A stretch of 8,531 nucleotides of DNA from Anaerolineae bacterium (GTDB taxonomy: Bacteria; Chloroflexota; Anaerolineae; UBA1429), in NCBI GenBank assembly GCA_007123335.1, contig SKLG01000368.1, forward strand, positions 1 through 8,531. The letters run 5' to 3'. Each line of letters begins with the position of its first letter. Position 1 is the stretch's first letter. This document shows, one piece after another, positions 1 through 5,673 of the stretch. Made by a program: the position numbers and the translations under genes. Under the pieces are notes generated by a model. It did not search any database. It was given only the letters and a program-made list of their open reading frames with translations, and was not told where the DNA came from.

Positions 1-125
1 GCGACAACGCCAACCTGACGATCAAGCTCATTGTGCCGGTGGCGCTGGAAGTGGGGTCGCACTTTGCCATTCGTGAGGGTGGCCGCACCGTGGGCGCTGG
101 CGTGCTGACATCGATTATTGAATAG
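1..125 (+). CDS. tuf: Elongation factor Tu, C-terminal fragment (5' end outside window)
   Basis: This is the last 40 codons plus TAG of EF-Tu, the GTPase that carries aminoacyl-tRNA to the ribosomal A site in the cytoplasm. The reading frame starts at base 3; bases 1-2 finish an upstream glycine codon. The translated end, with HFAIREGGRTVGAGVLTSIIE's core block FAIREGGRTVGAGV, is the near-invariant C-terminus of domain III. The G domain and domain II lie outside the window. A tuf gene directly upstream of rpsJ is the usual junction between the str operon (rpsL-rpsG-fusA-tuf) and the S10 operon. It is truncated only by the window edge. An identity other than EF-Tu is very unlikely given this tail. 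Confidence 0.97.
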   Translation, partial: DNANLTIKLIVPVALEVGSHFAIREGGRTVGAGVLTSIIE

Positions 126-132
126 TGCCATC

Positions 133-173
133 TTGCATCGGGCATCCCGAGCTTTACGAGATGCCCGATGCAA
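133..173 (+). terminator. 14-bp perfect stem-loop just after tuf (possible terminator, attenuator or mRNA 3'-end hairpin)
   Basis: The arms TTGCATCGGGCATC (133-146) and GATGCCCGATGCAA (160-173) are perfectly complementary over 14 bp, with a 13-nt loop. The left arm begins 7 nt after the tuf stop. No T-run follows the right arm (the next bases are accgcaaacg), so it is not a classic intrinsic terminator. It could be a Rho-independent terminator of atypical form, a processing or 3'-stabilising hairpin, or the first stem of the S10-operon leader. The inverted repeat is seen directly; the function is inferred. Confidence 0.45.
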
Positions 174-181
174 ACCGCAAA

Positions 182-226
182 CGCTGTGGCGGCGTGAGCC
201 GCGCAGGGGTCTCTGACCCGCCAGCG
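182..226 (+). promoter_or_regulatory. Candidate three-way-junction RNA leader upstream of rpsJ
   Basis: Three stems can form together. The outer stem is CGCTG (182-186) with CAGCG (222-226). Inside it are GCGGC (189-193) with GCCGC (198-202), closed by a GTGA loop of the GNRA type, and GGGTC (207-211) with GACCC (215-219), closed by TCT. Junction strands are only 2-4 nt. The element lies 36 nt before the rpsJ start and after the tuf hairpin, which is where an S10-operon leader would be. An alternative fold pairs CGCTG-GCGG with CCGCCAGCG, leaving a 2-nt bulge. Pairings are read directly; a regulatory role is inference. Confidence 0.35.
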
Positions 227-261
227 GATGATGGACATAGATAGGATGTTCTGGTGAGGTA

Positions 262-573
262 ATGGCGAAACAACAGCGGATCAGAATCCGGCTCAAGGCT
301 TATGATCATCGGGTACTTGACCAGTCGGCGCGGCAGATCGTGGATGCTGCCGAGCGGACGGGCGCGGCGGTTGTAGGGCCTGTGCCTCTGCCGACCCGCA
401 TCGAGCGCTTTGATGTGGCCCGGTCGCCTTTTATCGACCGCGACTCGCGTGATCAGCTCGAGATCCGTACGCACAAGCGTTTGATCGACGTTCTGGAGCC
501 CAACTCCAAGACGATCGATACGCTCATGCGACTGGATCTGCCGGCTGGCGTGGATATCGAGGTCAAGCTTTAG
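262..573 (+). CDS. rpsJ: 30S ribosomal protein S10
   Basis: S10 (103 aa) belongs to the head of the 30S subunit, and in many bacteria it doubles as the NusE partner of NusB in antitermination. The family hallmarks are present: RIRLKAYDHR near the N-terminus (residues 7-17), the AAVVGPVPLPT block (35-45), RTHKRLIDVL (69-78) and the terminal LPAGVDIEVKL. The length matches the usual 100-105 aa. The start is ATG at 262, giving the expected MAKQ N-terminus. The upstream purine-rich stretch GGTGAGG (253-259) is close to the ATG, so the ribosome-binding site is weaker than those of the downstream genes. It is the first gene of the S10 operon and follows a 136-nt structured gap after tuf. The SPFIDRDSR segment (55-63) resembles Chloroflexota homologues. 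Confidence 0.98.
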   Translation: MAKQQRIRIRLKAYDHRVLDQSARQIVDAAERTGAAVVGPVPLPTRIERFDVARSPFIDRDSRDQLEIRTHKRLIDVLEPNSKTIDTLMRLDLPAGVDIEVKL

Positions 574-593
574 GTCAATCTATCTAAAGGGGG

Positions 594-650
594 AAAGGGG
601 TGCCCTTTGTAGCCCGCCAAGGTCGGGCGTGACCCTTGCGCCATGAGGGT
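594..650 (+). promoter_or_regulatory. Three small stem-loops in a row in the rpsJ-rplC spacer
   Basis: The 124-nt spacer between rpsJ and rplC holds three adjacent inverted repeats. AAAGGG (594-599) pairs with CCCTTT (603-608) around GTG. GCCCG (612-616) pairs with CGGGC (624-628) around 7 nt. ACCCT (632-636) pairs with AGGGT (646-650) around 9 nt. They are separated by only 3 nt each. No T-run follows, so termination is not indicated. A leader or processing role is inference; the inverted repeats are directly visible. Confidence 0.35.
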
Positions 651-678
651 TAAACGTCGGTCTTGTGGCTGCCATCTG

Positions 679-690
679 CTCCCCCCGGAG
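679..690 (+). promoter_or_regulatory. rplC: Short hairpin covering the rplC Shine-Dalgarno
   Basis: CTCC (679-682) is complementary to GGAG (687-690) across a CCCC loop. GGAGG (687-691), 6 nt before the rplC ATG, is the Shine-Dalgarno, so the hairpin would hide it. The stem is only 4 bp but GC-rich and sits in a run of C residues. This suggests, without proving, that translation of rplC is gated locally. Confidence 0.3.
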
Positions 691-697
691 GTTTATT

Positions 698-1339
698 ATG
701 GGAATACGTAAAGGTTTGCTCGGCAAAAAGATTGGCATGACCCAGGTTTTCACCGAGAACGGTGAAGTGGTGCCGGTAACGGTGATCCAGGCTGGGCCTT
801 GCTATGTGACCCAGATCAAGTCGGAAGATCGCGATGGTTATAGCGCCGTCCAGATCGGTTTTGAGCACGCCAAGCGGCTGAACAAGCCGGATCGCGGCCA
901 CCTTGGGGATCGGCCGCCTCTGCGCCACCTGCGCGAGATCCGCACCGATGACGTCGAAGAGTATACGTTGGGCCAGATGCTGGATGTGAGCCAGTTTCAG
1001 CCCGGTGATCTGGTCGATGTCACCGGCACGTCCAAAGGGCGCGGGTTCGCCGGCGCCGTGAAGCGACATGGGTTTGCAGGTGGCCCCAAGACCCACGGTC
1101 AGTCGGACCGTTGGCGGGCCGTTGGCTCCATCGGCTCTGGCACCACGCCAGGGCGTGTGTGGAAGGGAATGCGTGGTCCGGGGCGTATGGGCAACGAGCG
1201 GGTCACAGCGCTCAACCTTGAAGTGGTTCGGGTTGATCCCGAACGCAATCTGCTCGCGCTCAAGGGCGCGGTCCCGGGAAGCAAGAGGGGGCTCTTGCTC
1301 ATTCGGGATGCGGCAAAAGGCGGAAGTAAGTCAGGCTAA
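698..1339 (+). CDS. rplC: 50S ribosomal protein L3
   Basis: L3 (213 aa) is an early 23S rRNA-binding protein whose long extension reaches toward the peptidyl-transferase centre. Family blocks are clear: GLLGKKIGMTQVF (6-18), GHLGDRPPLRHLREIR (67-82), the signature region FAGAVKRHGF...KTHGQSDR (117-138), GTTPGRVWKGMRG (148-160) and GNERVTALNLEVVRVD (165-180). The start is ATG 698, because GGAGG (687-691) sits 6 nt upstream and the product then begins MGIRKGLLGKKIG as expected. An in-frame GTG at 665 would add 11 residues but has no ribosome-binding site. The glutamine methylated by PrmB in E. coli L3 (GSIGQ) is serine here (GSIGS, residue 147), as in many non-proteobacteria. Confidence 0.98.
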   Translation: MGIRKGLLGKKIGMTQVFTENGEVVPVTVIQAGPCYVTQIKSEDRDGYSAVQIGFEHAKRLNKPDRGHLGDRPPLRHLREIRTDDVEEYTLGQMLDVSQFQPGDLVDVTGTSKGRGFAGAVKRHGFAGGPKTHGQSDRWRAVGSIGSGTTPGRVWKGMRGPGRMGNERVTALNLEVVRVDPERNLLALKGAVPGSKRGLLLIRDAAKGGSKSG

Positions 1340-1378
1340 GCCCTTGATGTAGCGCAGACAGATGCAGGAGAGATAGCG

Positions 1379-2074
1379 ATGCTAGTACCAGTGCACAATA
1401 TGGCCGGCGAGGTCGTCGGTGAAATAGAGCTGAGCGATTACGTGTTTGGCATCGAGCCCAACGTGCCGGTGATGCATCAGGCGCTGGTGCGTCAGCTGGC
1501 CAATGCCCGGCTGGGCACGCACAAGACCAAGAACCGTTCTGAGGTGCGCGGCGGTGGGCGCAAGCCTTGGCGGCAAAAGGGCACTGGACGCGCCCGCCAG
1601 GGCAGCATTCGCGCCCCGCAGTGGCGCGGTGGCGGGGTGGTCTTTGGCCCCCAGCCGCGAAGCTATGCCCAAAAGATGAATCGCAAGATGCGGCGATTGG
1701 CTCTGCGCTCGGCGCTTTCGGTCAAGGCGGCCGATTCGCAAATCGTCATCATGGACGACTTTGCCATGGAACAGCCCAAGACCAAAGAGATGGCCGCGCT
1801 GTTGGATCGTTTGAATGTGGATTCGACAGTGCTCATTCTGCTCTCGGATAGTGACGCCAACATAGAGCTTGCGGCGCGCAACTTGCCCTATGCCAAGACA
1901 TTGCGAAGCCATTGCCTCAGCGTTCGCGACCTGCTGGGATACGATGTTCTCGTCATGAGCCGCGAGTCGTTGGACGCGATCCACAAGATGTTCGGCGCCG
2001 TTGAGGGCGATTCTGGCGACGAGTACGTCGGGCACGAGTCCGTCGCCGCCAGCGACGAGCAGGAGGTGGCCTGA
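1379..2074 (+). CDS. rplD: 50S ribosomal protein L4, with acidic C-terminal tail
   Basis: L4 binds 23S domain I early in 50S assembly, and its long basic loop lines the peptide exit tunnel. The loop is evident at residues 46-90 (RGGGRKPWRQKGTGRAR, then GSIRAPQWRGGGVVFGP), followed by the helix region SYAQKMNRKMRRLALRSALS. The C-terminal half ends in the expected NLPYAKTLR...LLGYDVLVMS segment. In E. coli and some other bacteria L4 also represses its own operon. The start is ATG 1379, with AGGAG (1366-1370) 8 nt upstream. The protein is 231 aa, about 20-25 longer than usual, because of an acidic tail at residues 208-231 (AVEGDSGDEY...ASDEQEVA). Its stop codon overlaps the rplW ATG by one base, which suggests translational coupling. 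Confidence 0.98.
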   Translation: MLVPVHNMAGEVVGEIELSDYVFGIEPNVPVMHQALVRQLANARLGTHKTKNRSEVRGGGRKPWRQKGTGRARQGSIRAPQWRGGGVVFGPQPRSYAQKMNRKMRRLALRSALSVKAADSQIVIMDDFAMEQPKTKEMAALLDRLNVDSTVLILLSDSDANIELAARNLPYAKTLRSHCLSVRDLLGYDVLVMSRESLDAIHKMFGAVEGDSGDEYVGHESVAASDEQEVA

Positions 2075-2361
2075 TGAATGTGTACGAAGTGATCAAACGA
2101 CCGATTTTGACAGAAAAGACGACCGAGCAGGCTGATGAGTTGCGCCAGTATACCTTTGAGGTAGACCGGCGAGCCACCAAAATCGATGTGCGCAGGGCCG
2201 TAGAGGCCGCCTTTGATGTGACGGTCGAGGATGTGCGTATCATGCGCATGCCCGGCAAGACGCGGCGCTTTGGTCGGCATATCGGGCGCACCTCGACATG
2301 GAAAAAGGCCAGCGTAACATTGGCTCCCGGAGACAGTATTTCCCTGTTTGAGGGTGTCTAG
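2074..2361 (+). CDS. rplW: 50S ribosomal protein L23
   Basis: L23 (95 aa) sits at the exit of the peptide tunnel and is the docking point for trigger factor and SRP. The sequence shows the family opening YEVIKRPILTEKTT (4-17), YTFEVDRRATKIDVRRAVEAAF (26-47), the VEDVRIMRMPGKTRRFGRHIGRTSTWKKA region (51-79) and a hydrophobic last strand ending SISLFEGV. The length is typical of the bacterial form. The start ATG shares its A with the TGA of rplD (TGATG), and AGGAGG (2061-2066) lies within the end of rplD 7 nt upstream. That points to re-initiation or coupling and equimolar L4/L23 synthesis. The stop is TAG. Confidence 0.97.
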   Translation: MNVYEVIKRPILTEKTTEQADELRQYTFEVDRRATKIDVRRAVEAAFDVTVEDVRIMRMPGKTRRFGRHIGRTSTWKKASVTLAPGDSISLFEGV

Positions 2362-2400
2362 GCCGGTTCGTCACTAGTTAGTGGTTGAGGGGATTGACCC

Positions 2401-3234
2401 ATGGCTATAAAAACATACAAGCCTACGACGCCTTCCCGCCGGGGAATGACGGGGCACTCCTATGAGGAGCTCACCAAGTCCAAGCCGGCCAAGGCGCTTT
2501 TGGAGCCGATTACGCAAAAGGCTGGGCGCAATTTCCGCGGCAAGATGACCGTGCGTCATCGAGGTGGCGGCCACAAGCGTCGCTATCGCGTTATTGATTT
2601 TCGCCGCGACAAGTTTGGCGTACCGGCGCGGGTAGAGGCGATCCACTATGATCCGAATCGCACCGCGCACATTGCGCTGGTGGTCTATGCCGACGGTGAG
2701 CGTCGCTATATCCTGGCGCCCGCCGGTCTGGCCGTGGATAGCACGATCATGTCCGGTGCGGATGCCGATGTGCGAGTGGGCAATGCGTTGCCGCTGGCCA
2801 ATATACCGGTGGGAACGACTATTCACAATATCGAGCTCTATCCGGGGCGCGGTGGGCAATTGGCCAGATCCGCCGGGTCATCGGCGCGGCTTATGGCCAA
2901 AGAGGGCAAATATGCCCACATTCGCTTGCCCTCCAGTGAAGTGCGGCTGATACGTTTGGAATGTCTGGCCACCATCGGCCAGGTGAGCAATATCGATCAT
3001 GGCCAGGTCAAGCTGGGCAAGGCGGGCAGGAAGCGGTGGCTGGGGCGTAGGCCCCACACACGGGGGTCGGCCATGACGCCACGAGACCATCCACATGGCG
3101 GTGGCGAGGGCAAGGCGCCCATCGGTATGCCTTCGCCCAAGAGTCCATGGGGCAAGCCTACACTGGGCAAAAAGACCGTCGGGCGTAAGCCCAGCGACAA
3201 GTATATTGTGCGGCGTCGCCGCAAGAAGCGATAG
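2401..3234 (+). CDS. rplB: 50S ribosomal protein L2
   Basis: L2 (277 aa) is one of the most conserved 50S proteins. It is needed for subunit association, tRNA binding and peptidyl-transferase activity. The sequence shows the N-terminal KTYKPTTPSRRGMT block (4-17), RGKMTVRHRGGGHKRRYRVID (46-66, the RNA-binding OB-fold), the second domain with GKYAHIRLPSSEVRLI (169-184), and the C-terminal MTPRDHPHGGGEG (225-237). His230 in the DHPHGGGEG motif aligns with the E. coli residue implicated in activity. The very basic end is RRRRKKR. The start is ATG 2401 with GAGGGG (2387-2392) 8 nt upstream. The tail PSPKSPWGKPTLGKKT is of the kind seen in Chloroflexota. Length is within the usual 270-280 aa. Confidence 0.99.
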   Translation: MAIKTYKPTTPSRRGMTGHSYEELTKSKPAKALLEPITQKAGRNFRGKMTVRHRGGGHKRRYRVIDFRRDKFGVPARVEAIHYDPNRTAHIALVVYADGERRYILAPAGLAVDSTIMSGADADVRVGNALPLANIPVGTTIHNIELYPGRGGQLARSAGSSARLMAKEGKYAHIRLPSSEVRLIRLECLATIGQVSNIDHGQVKLGKAGRKRWLGRRPHTRGSAMTPRDHPHGGGEGKAPIGMPSPKSPWGKPTLGKKTVGRKPSDKYIVRRRRKKR

Positions 3235-3267
3235 GGCGTTTCGCCGATCGTCTAGTGCGGTACGAGT

Positions 3268-3281
3268 GATCCAGGAGGATC
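3268..3281 (+). promoter_or_regulatory. rpsS: Hairpin enclosing the rpsS Shine-Dalgarno
   Basis: GATCC (3268-3272) and GGATC (3277-3281) form a perfect 5-bp stem with an AGGA loop. The rpsS Shine-Dalgarno AGGAGG (3273-3278) is made of the loop plus the first two bases of the right arm. The anti-Shine-Dalgarno would therefore have to open the hairpin, or pair partly with the exposed loop. The pairing is directly visible; translational control is inferred. Confidence 0.35.
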
Positions 3282-3285
3282 GAGG

Positions 3286-3567
3286 ATGTCGAGATCGTTG
3301 AAAAAAGGGCCGTATGCATCGGCCAAATTGCTAAAAAAGGTCGAGGAGATGAACCGTCGCGGAGACAAGCGCGTTATTCGCACTTGGTCTCGGGCATCGA
3401 TGGTCTTCCCCCAGATGGTTGGGCACACGATCGCCGTTCATGACGGTCGGCGCCATATTCCCATCTATATCACCGAGAATATGGTGGGGCATCGTCTGGG
3501 CGAGTTTGCTCCGACCCGGTATTTTCGCGGACACGGGAGCAGGGAGCGCCGCACCAGGGTTCTCTAG
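3286..3567 (+). CDS. rpsS: 30S ribosomal protein S19
   Basis: S19 (93 aa) is in the head of the 30S subunit, pairs with S13, and contributes to inter-subunit bridges near the A site. The sequence is full-length and canonical: MSRSLKKGPY at the start, KRVIRTWSRASMVFPQMVGHTIAVHDGRRHIPIYI in the middle (28-62), and the family signature TENMVGHRLGEFAPTRYFRGH (63-83) near the end. The start is ATG 3286 with a consensus AGGAGG 7 nt upstream, inside a small hairpin. It follows rplB after 51 nt and precedes rplV after 83 nt. I see no structure I would trust in that second gap. Nothing is missing or altered relative to the family. Confidence 0.98.
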   Translation: MSRSLKKGPYASAKLLKKVEEMNRRGDKRVIRTWSRASMVFPQMVGHTIAVHDGRRHIPIYITENMVGHRLGEFAPTRYFRGHGSRERRTRVL

Positions 3568-3650
3568 GCTACGTATGGATCATGCCCGGGGACTCGTTTT
3601 GTGGTGGGTGAGGTTGATGCCGCGCAAACGTTGGTTGCAGGAGATGGGGA

Positions 3651-3992
3651 ATGGCGGAAGTTAGATCAGTAGCCAAGTACATCCGCATGTCACCGCAGAA
3701 GGTGCGCCTGGTGGTGGACTTGGTGCGGGGTATGGATGTTGAGGATGCGTTGACGTTGCTGCGGTTCACACCCAAGGCAGCAGCCAAGCCGGTGGCCAAG
3801 TGCATCTCCTCGGCGGTGGCCAATGCCGAGGAGAATCTGGGTTTGGCACGGGATGAGCTGTACGTGTCGCGCATTTGGGCCGATGAGGGGCCGACGCTTC
3901 GTCGAGGACGGGCCGGCGCTCGTGGCCGCTACAAGCCGATTTTGAAGCGCAGCTCGCATATTACCGTAGTAGTGGCCGAAAAAGAGGCCTAA
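3651..3992 (+). CDS. rplV: 50S ribosomal protein L22
   Basis: L22 (113 aa) spans the 50S subunit, and its extended beta-hairpin lines the exit tunnel constriction with L4. Mutations in that loop affect macrolide response in several bacteria. The sequence shows AKYIRMSPQKVRLVVDLVRG (8-27), the alanine-rich helix SAVANAEENLGLARDEL (54-70), and the hairpin YVSRIWADEGPTLRRGRAGARGRYKPI (71-97) returning through KRSSHITVVV. The start is ATG 3651 with AGGAG (3639-3643) 7 nt upstream. Length is ordinary for the family. The hairpin tip reads LRRGRAGARGRYKP, somewhat different from the common LKR-x-RPRARGR pattern, but I see no indel large enough to name. Stop TAA. Confidence 0.98.
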   Translation: MAEVRSVAKYIRMSPQKVRLVVDLVRGMDVEDALTLLRFTPKAAAKPVAKCISSAVANAEENLGLARDELYVSRIWADEGPTLRRGRAGARGRYKPILKRSSHITVVVAEKEA

Positions 3993-4018
3993 CGCCGGGC
4001 TTGGTATAAGGAGGAACT

Positions 4019-4684
4019 TTGGGTCGCAAGATTAACCCGATCGGTTTTCGATTGGCCGTCACCAAAGACTGGGAGAGCAAGTGGTTTGCTGAAGGAACCC
4101 AGTATGGCGACCTCGTGGTTGAGGACGACCATATCCGCAGGCTAATCCACAAAGAGCTGGGGCGCGCCGGGATCGCCAAGATCGAGATCCAGCGCTTTCC
4201 CAAGCAGATTGCCATCCGTATTTACACGGCTAGGCCTGGGGTAGTCATTGGTCGGCGTGGCGCCAGCGTGAACGCGCTCAAGTCCAAACTTGAGGCGATG
4301 ACCAATGTCACCGGCAAGAACCTGCGCCTGGATGTCATCGAGGTCGATCAGCCCGATCTGTCGGCGCCCGTCGTTGCCGAGAGCATCGTCGAGCAGCTTG
4401 AGCGGCGTGTCTCGCAAAAGCGGGTTATGCGTCAGGCGATCACTCGGTCGGTGCGCGCGGGAGCCAAGGGCGTCAAGATCGTGTGCAGCGGCCGTCTGGC
4501 TGGGTCAGAGATGGCCCGGCGCGAGTGGATGCACGAAGGGCGCGTGCCCCTGCATACGCTGCGGGCCGATGTGGACTTTGCGGTGGATGAAGCGTTAACC
4601 ACCTTTGGGCGCATCGGTGTCAAGGTGTGGATCTATCGTGGCGATGTGATGCCCGCGGCCCGACGTGGCCCCGAAGGCGTCTAG
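4019..4684 (+). CDS. rpsC: 30S ribosomal protein S3 (TTG start)
   Basis: S3 (221 aa) lines the mRNA entry channel of the 30S subunit and takes part in ribosomal helicase activity. The N-terminus GRKINPIGFRL fits the family exactly, and the frame opens with TTG at 4019; no ATG lies nearby in frame. AAGGAGG (4008-4014) is only 4 nt upstream, a strong but close ribosome-binding site. Domains: an N-terminal helix region, a type II KH domain with the GRRG loop at 78-81 (RPGVVIGRRGASV), then the C-terminal domain with GAKGVKIVCSGRLAGSEMAR (148-167) and EGRVPLHTLRADVDFA (173-188). Basic residues K134, R135 and R138 fall where E. coli S3 has its helicase-linked arginines and lysine. It is followed by rplP after 13 nt. 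Confidence 0.98.
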   Translation: MGRKINPIGFRLAVTKDWESKWFAEGTQYGDLVVEDDHIRRLIHKELGRAGIAKIEIQRFPKQIAIRIYTARPGVVIGRRGASVNALKSKLEAMTNVTGKNLRLDVIEVDQPDLSAPVVAESIVEQLERRVSQKRVMRQAITRSVRAGAKGVKIVCSGRLAGSEMARREWMHEGRVPLHTLRADVDFAVDEALTTFGRIGVKVWIYRGDVMPAARRGPEGV

Positions 4685-4697
4685 GAGCGATATACAG

Positions 4698-5120
4698 ATG
4701 TTGATGCCCAAGAGAACCAAATATCGGAAGCAGCATCGCGGGCGCATGAAGGGCAAGGCCCAGCGCGGCGCCGAGATTCAATACGGTGACTATGCGCTCA
4801 AGGCCCTCGAACCGCACTGGATTTCCAGTCGGCAGATCGAGGCGGCGCGTCGCGCCATCGTTCGCCAGCTTCGGCGCAGCGGCCAGGTGTGGATTCGCAT
4901 CTTTCCGAGCAAGCCGTATACGCAAAAGGCGGCCGAGACCCGTATGGGTAGCGGCAAGGGCGCGGTGGATCACTATGTGGCCGTCGTAAAGCCGGGGCGC
5001 ATCCTTTTTGAGGTGAGCGGCGTTGATGCGGCGACCGCACATGTGGCCCTCTCGCGCGCGGCCCAAAAGTTGCCCTTGGAGACAACTATTGTCCAGCGTG
5101 AGATCGTAGCTGGAGGCTAA
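4698..5120 (+). CDS. rplP: 50S ribosomal protein L16
   Basis: L16 (140 aa) binds near the A-site tRNA elbow and is a late-assembly protein of the 50S subunit. Family blocks are MLMPKRTKYRKQHRGRMKG (1-19), GDYALKALEPHWISSRQIEAARRAI (30-54), WIRIFPSKPYTQKAAETRMGSGKG (65-88) and VKPGRILFEV. Arg82 in ETRMG aligns with the E. coli L16 arginine that can be hydroxylated. The start is ATG 4698: AGGAG (4683-4687) lies 10 nt before it and 16 nt before the next in-frame ATG at 4704. A GTG at 4665 would place 11 extra residues inside rpsC and is rejected. The segment after GKG reads AVDHYVAV, where SPEYWVAV is common; this is a mild divergence. Confidence 0.98.
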   Translation: MLMPKRTKYRKQHRGRMKGKAQRGAEIQYGDYALKALEPHWISSRQIEAARRAIVRQLRRSGQVWIRIFPSKPYTQKAAETRMGSGKGAVDHYVAVVKPGRILFEVSGVDAATAHVALSRAAQKLPLETTIVQREIVAGG

Positions 5121-5125
5121 TGAGC

Positions 5126-5329
5126 ATGAGAGCAGAAGAAATCCGGGAGATGACGCCGGAGGAGCGTGCCCAACAGCTTGACGAGCTTTACCAGGAGTTG
5201 TTCAATCTCCGGTTCCAGCAGGCGTCGCGCCAATTGGCGGATACCAGCCGGATGCGTCAGGTCAGGCGGGATATCGCGCGAATCAAAACCGTGATGCACG
5301 AAATGGAGCGGGAGGCGGAGGAGCAGTAG
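5126..5329 (+). CDS. rpmC: 50S ribosomal protein L29
   Basis: L29 (67 aa) is a two-helix hairpin protein next to L23 at the tunnel exit. The sequence begins MRAEEIREMTPEE, then continues with LYQELFNLRFQQASRQLADTSRMRQVRRDIARIKTV across the two helices, both rich in Arg, Glu and Leu/Ile. Two ATG codons compete. ATG 5120 overlaps the rplP stop (TAATG) but leaves only 3 nt after GGAGG (5112-5116). ATG 5126 leaves 9 nt and gives the usual M-x-A-E-E-I-R start, so I chose 5126; using 5120 would add Met-Ser. Identity is certain, the start is about 65% sure. The gene is followed after 2 nt by rpsQ. Confidence 0.95.
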   Translation: MRAEEIREMTPEERAQQLDELYQELFNLRFQQASRQLADTSRMRQVRRDIARIKTVMHEMEREAEEQ

Positions 5330-5331
5330 GT

Positions 5332-5580
5332 ATGCCGCGTAAAGTACTGACTGGTGAAGTGGTAAGCGACAAGATGCAAAAGACGGTTGTTGTGAGTGTG
5401 ATGACGACCAGTCGCCACCCACTCTACAACAAGGTTCTTCGTCGCAGCAAGAAATACAAGGCGCACGATGAACAAGAGCATTGCCAAGAGGGTGATGTGG
5501 TGCGCATCGAAGAGAGCCGCCCCCTGAGCCGCACCAAGCGATGGCAGGTGGTCGAGATCGTACGGCGCGCCGGCGAGTAG
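5332..5580 (+). CDS. rpsQ: 30S ribosomal protein S17
   Basis: S17 (82 aa) is a primary 16S rRNA-binding OB-fold protein of the 30S body. The sequence shows RKVLTGEVVSDKMQKTVVVSV (3-23), the loop HPLYNKVLRRSKKYKAHDE (29-47), and the signature region GDVVRIEESRPLSRTKRWQVVEIV (54-77). The start is ATG 5332, 2 nt after the rpmC stop. GGAGGAG (5317-5323) inside the end of rpmC gives 8-nt spacing, so the two genes are probably translated in a coupled way. This is the last gene of the S10-operon block. A 118-nt spacer follows before rplN, where many bacteria have the S10/spc boundary. Confidence 0.98.
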   Translation: MPRKVLTGEVVSDKMQKTVVVSVMTTSRHPLYNKVLRRSKKYKAHDEQEHCQEGDVVRIEESRPLSRTKRWQVVEIVRRAGE

Positions 5581-5649
5581 CGTTTTGCACTCAGTAATAT
5601 CCCTTGCGCTCGGGATCTCTTGATCGGCGCCGGATTGGGCGACGTACCT

Positions 5650-5673
5650 CGTGTGAGGCCTTGAGCACACACG
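5650..5673 (+). repeat. Stem-loop in the rpsQ-rplN spacer
   Basis: CGTGTG (5650-5655) is complementary to CACACG (5668-5673), with a 12-nt loop containing AGGCCT. The right arm ends 13 nt before the rplN Shine-Dalgarno. A shorter alternative pairs CCTC (5647-5650) with GAGG (5655-5658). A second weak inverted repeat, ATCCC (5599-5603) with GGGAT (5612-5616), lies earlier in the same 118-nt spacer. No T-run follows any of these, and I see no convincing promoter in the spacer although it lies at the S10/spc boundary. Function unknown. Confidence 0.3.

Noticed and set aside
242..247. TAGGAT as a possible -10 box for an rpsJ promoter
   Set aside because: No matching -35 element at proper spacing, and it would give an 8-nt leader without the upstream structure. 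Not enough to call a promoter.
665..697. Upstream GTG start for rplC adding 11 residues
   Set aside because: No ribosome-binding site before it, and L3 proteins begin at the MGIRKGLLGKKIG-type start, which has GGAGG 6 nt upstream.
650..1096. 148-codon frame on the - strand opposite rplC
   Set aside because: Shadow of L3 codons; no resemblance to a known protein and no independent support.
1382..2035. Long open frame on the - strand (217 codons) opposite rplD
   Set aside because: It lies fully antisense to a certain L4 gene, shows no family resemblance, and long antisense frames are expected from the codon bias here.
2372..2383. CACTA-GT-TAGTG palindrome between rplW and rplB
   Set aside because: Realistically a 4-bp AT-containing stem with a 4-nt loop, too weak to separate from chance.
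4665..4697. Upstream GTG start for rplP overlapping rpsC
   Set aside because: It would overlap the S3 coding end and add residues foreign to L16; ATG 4698 has an AGGAG and gives MLMPKR.
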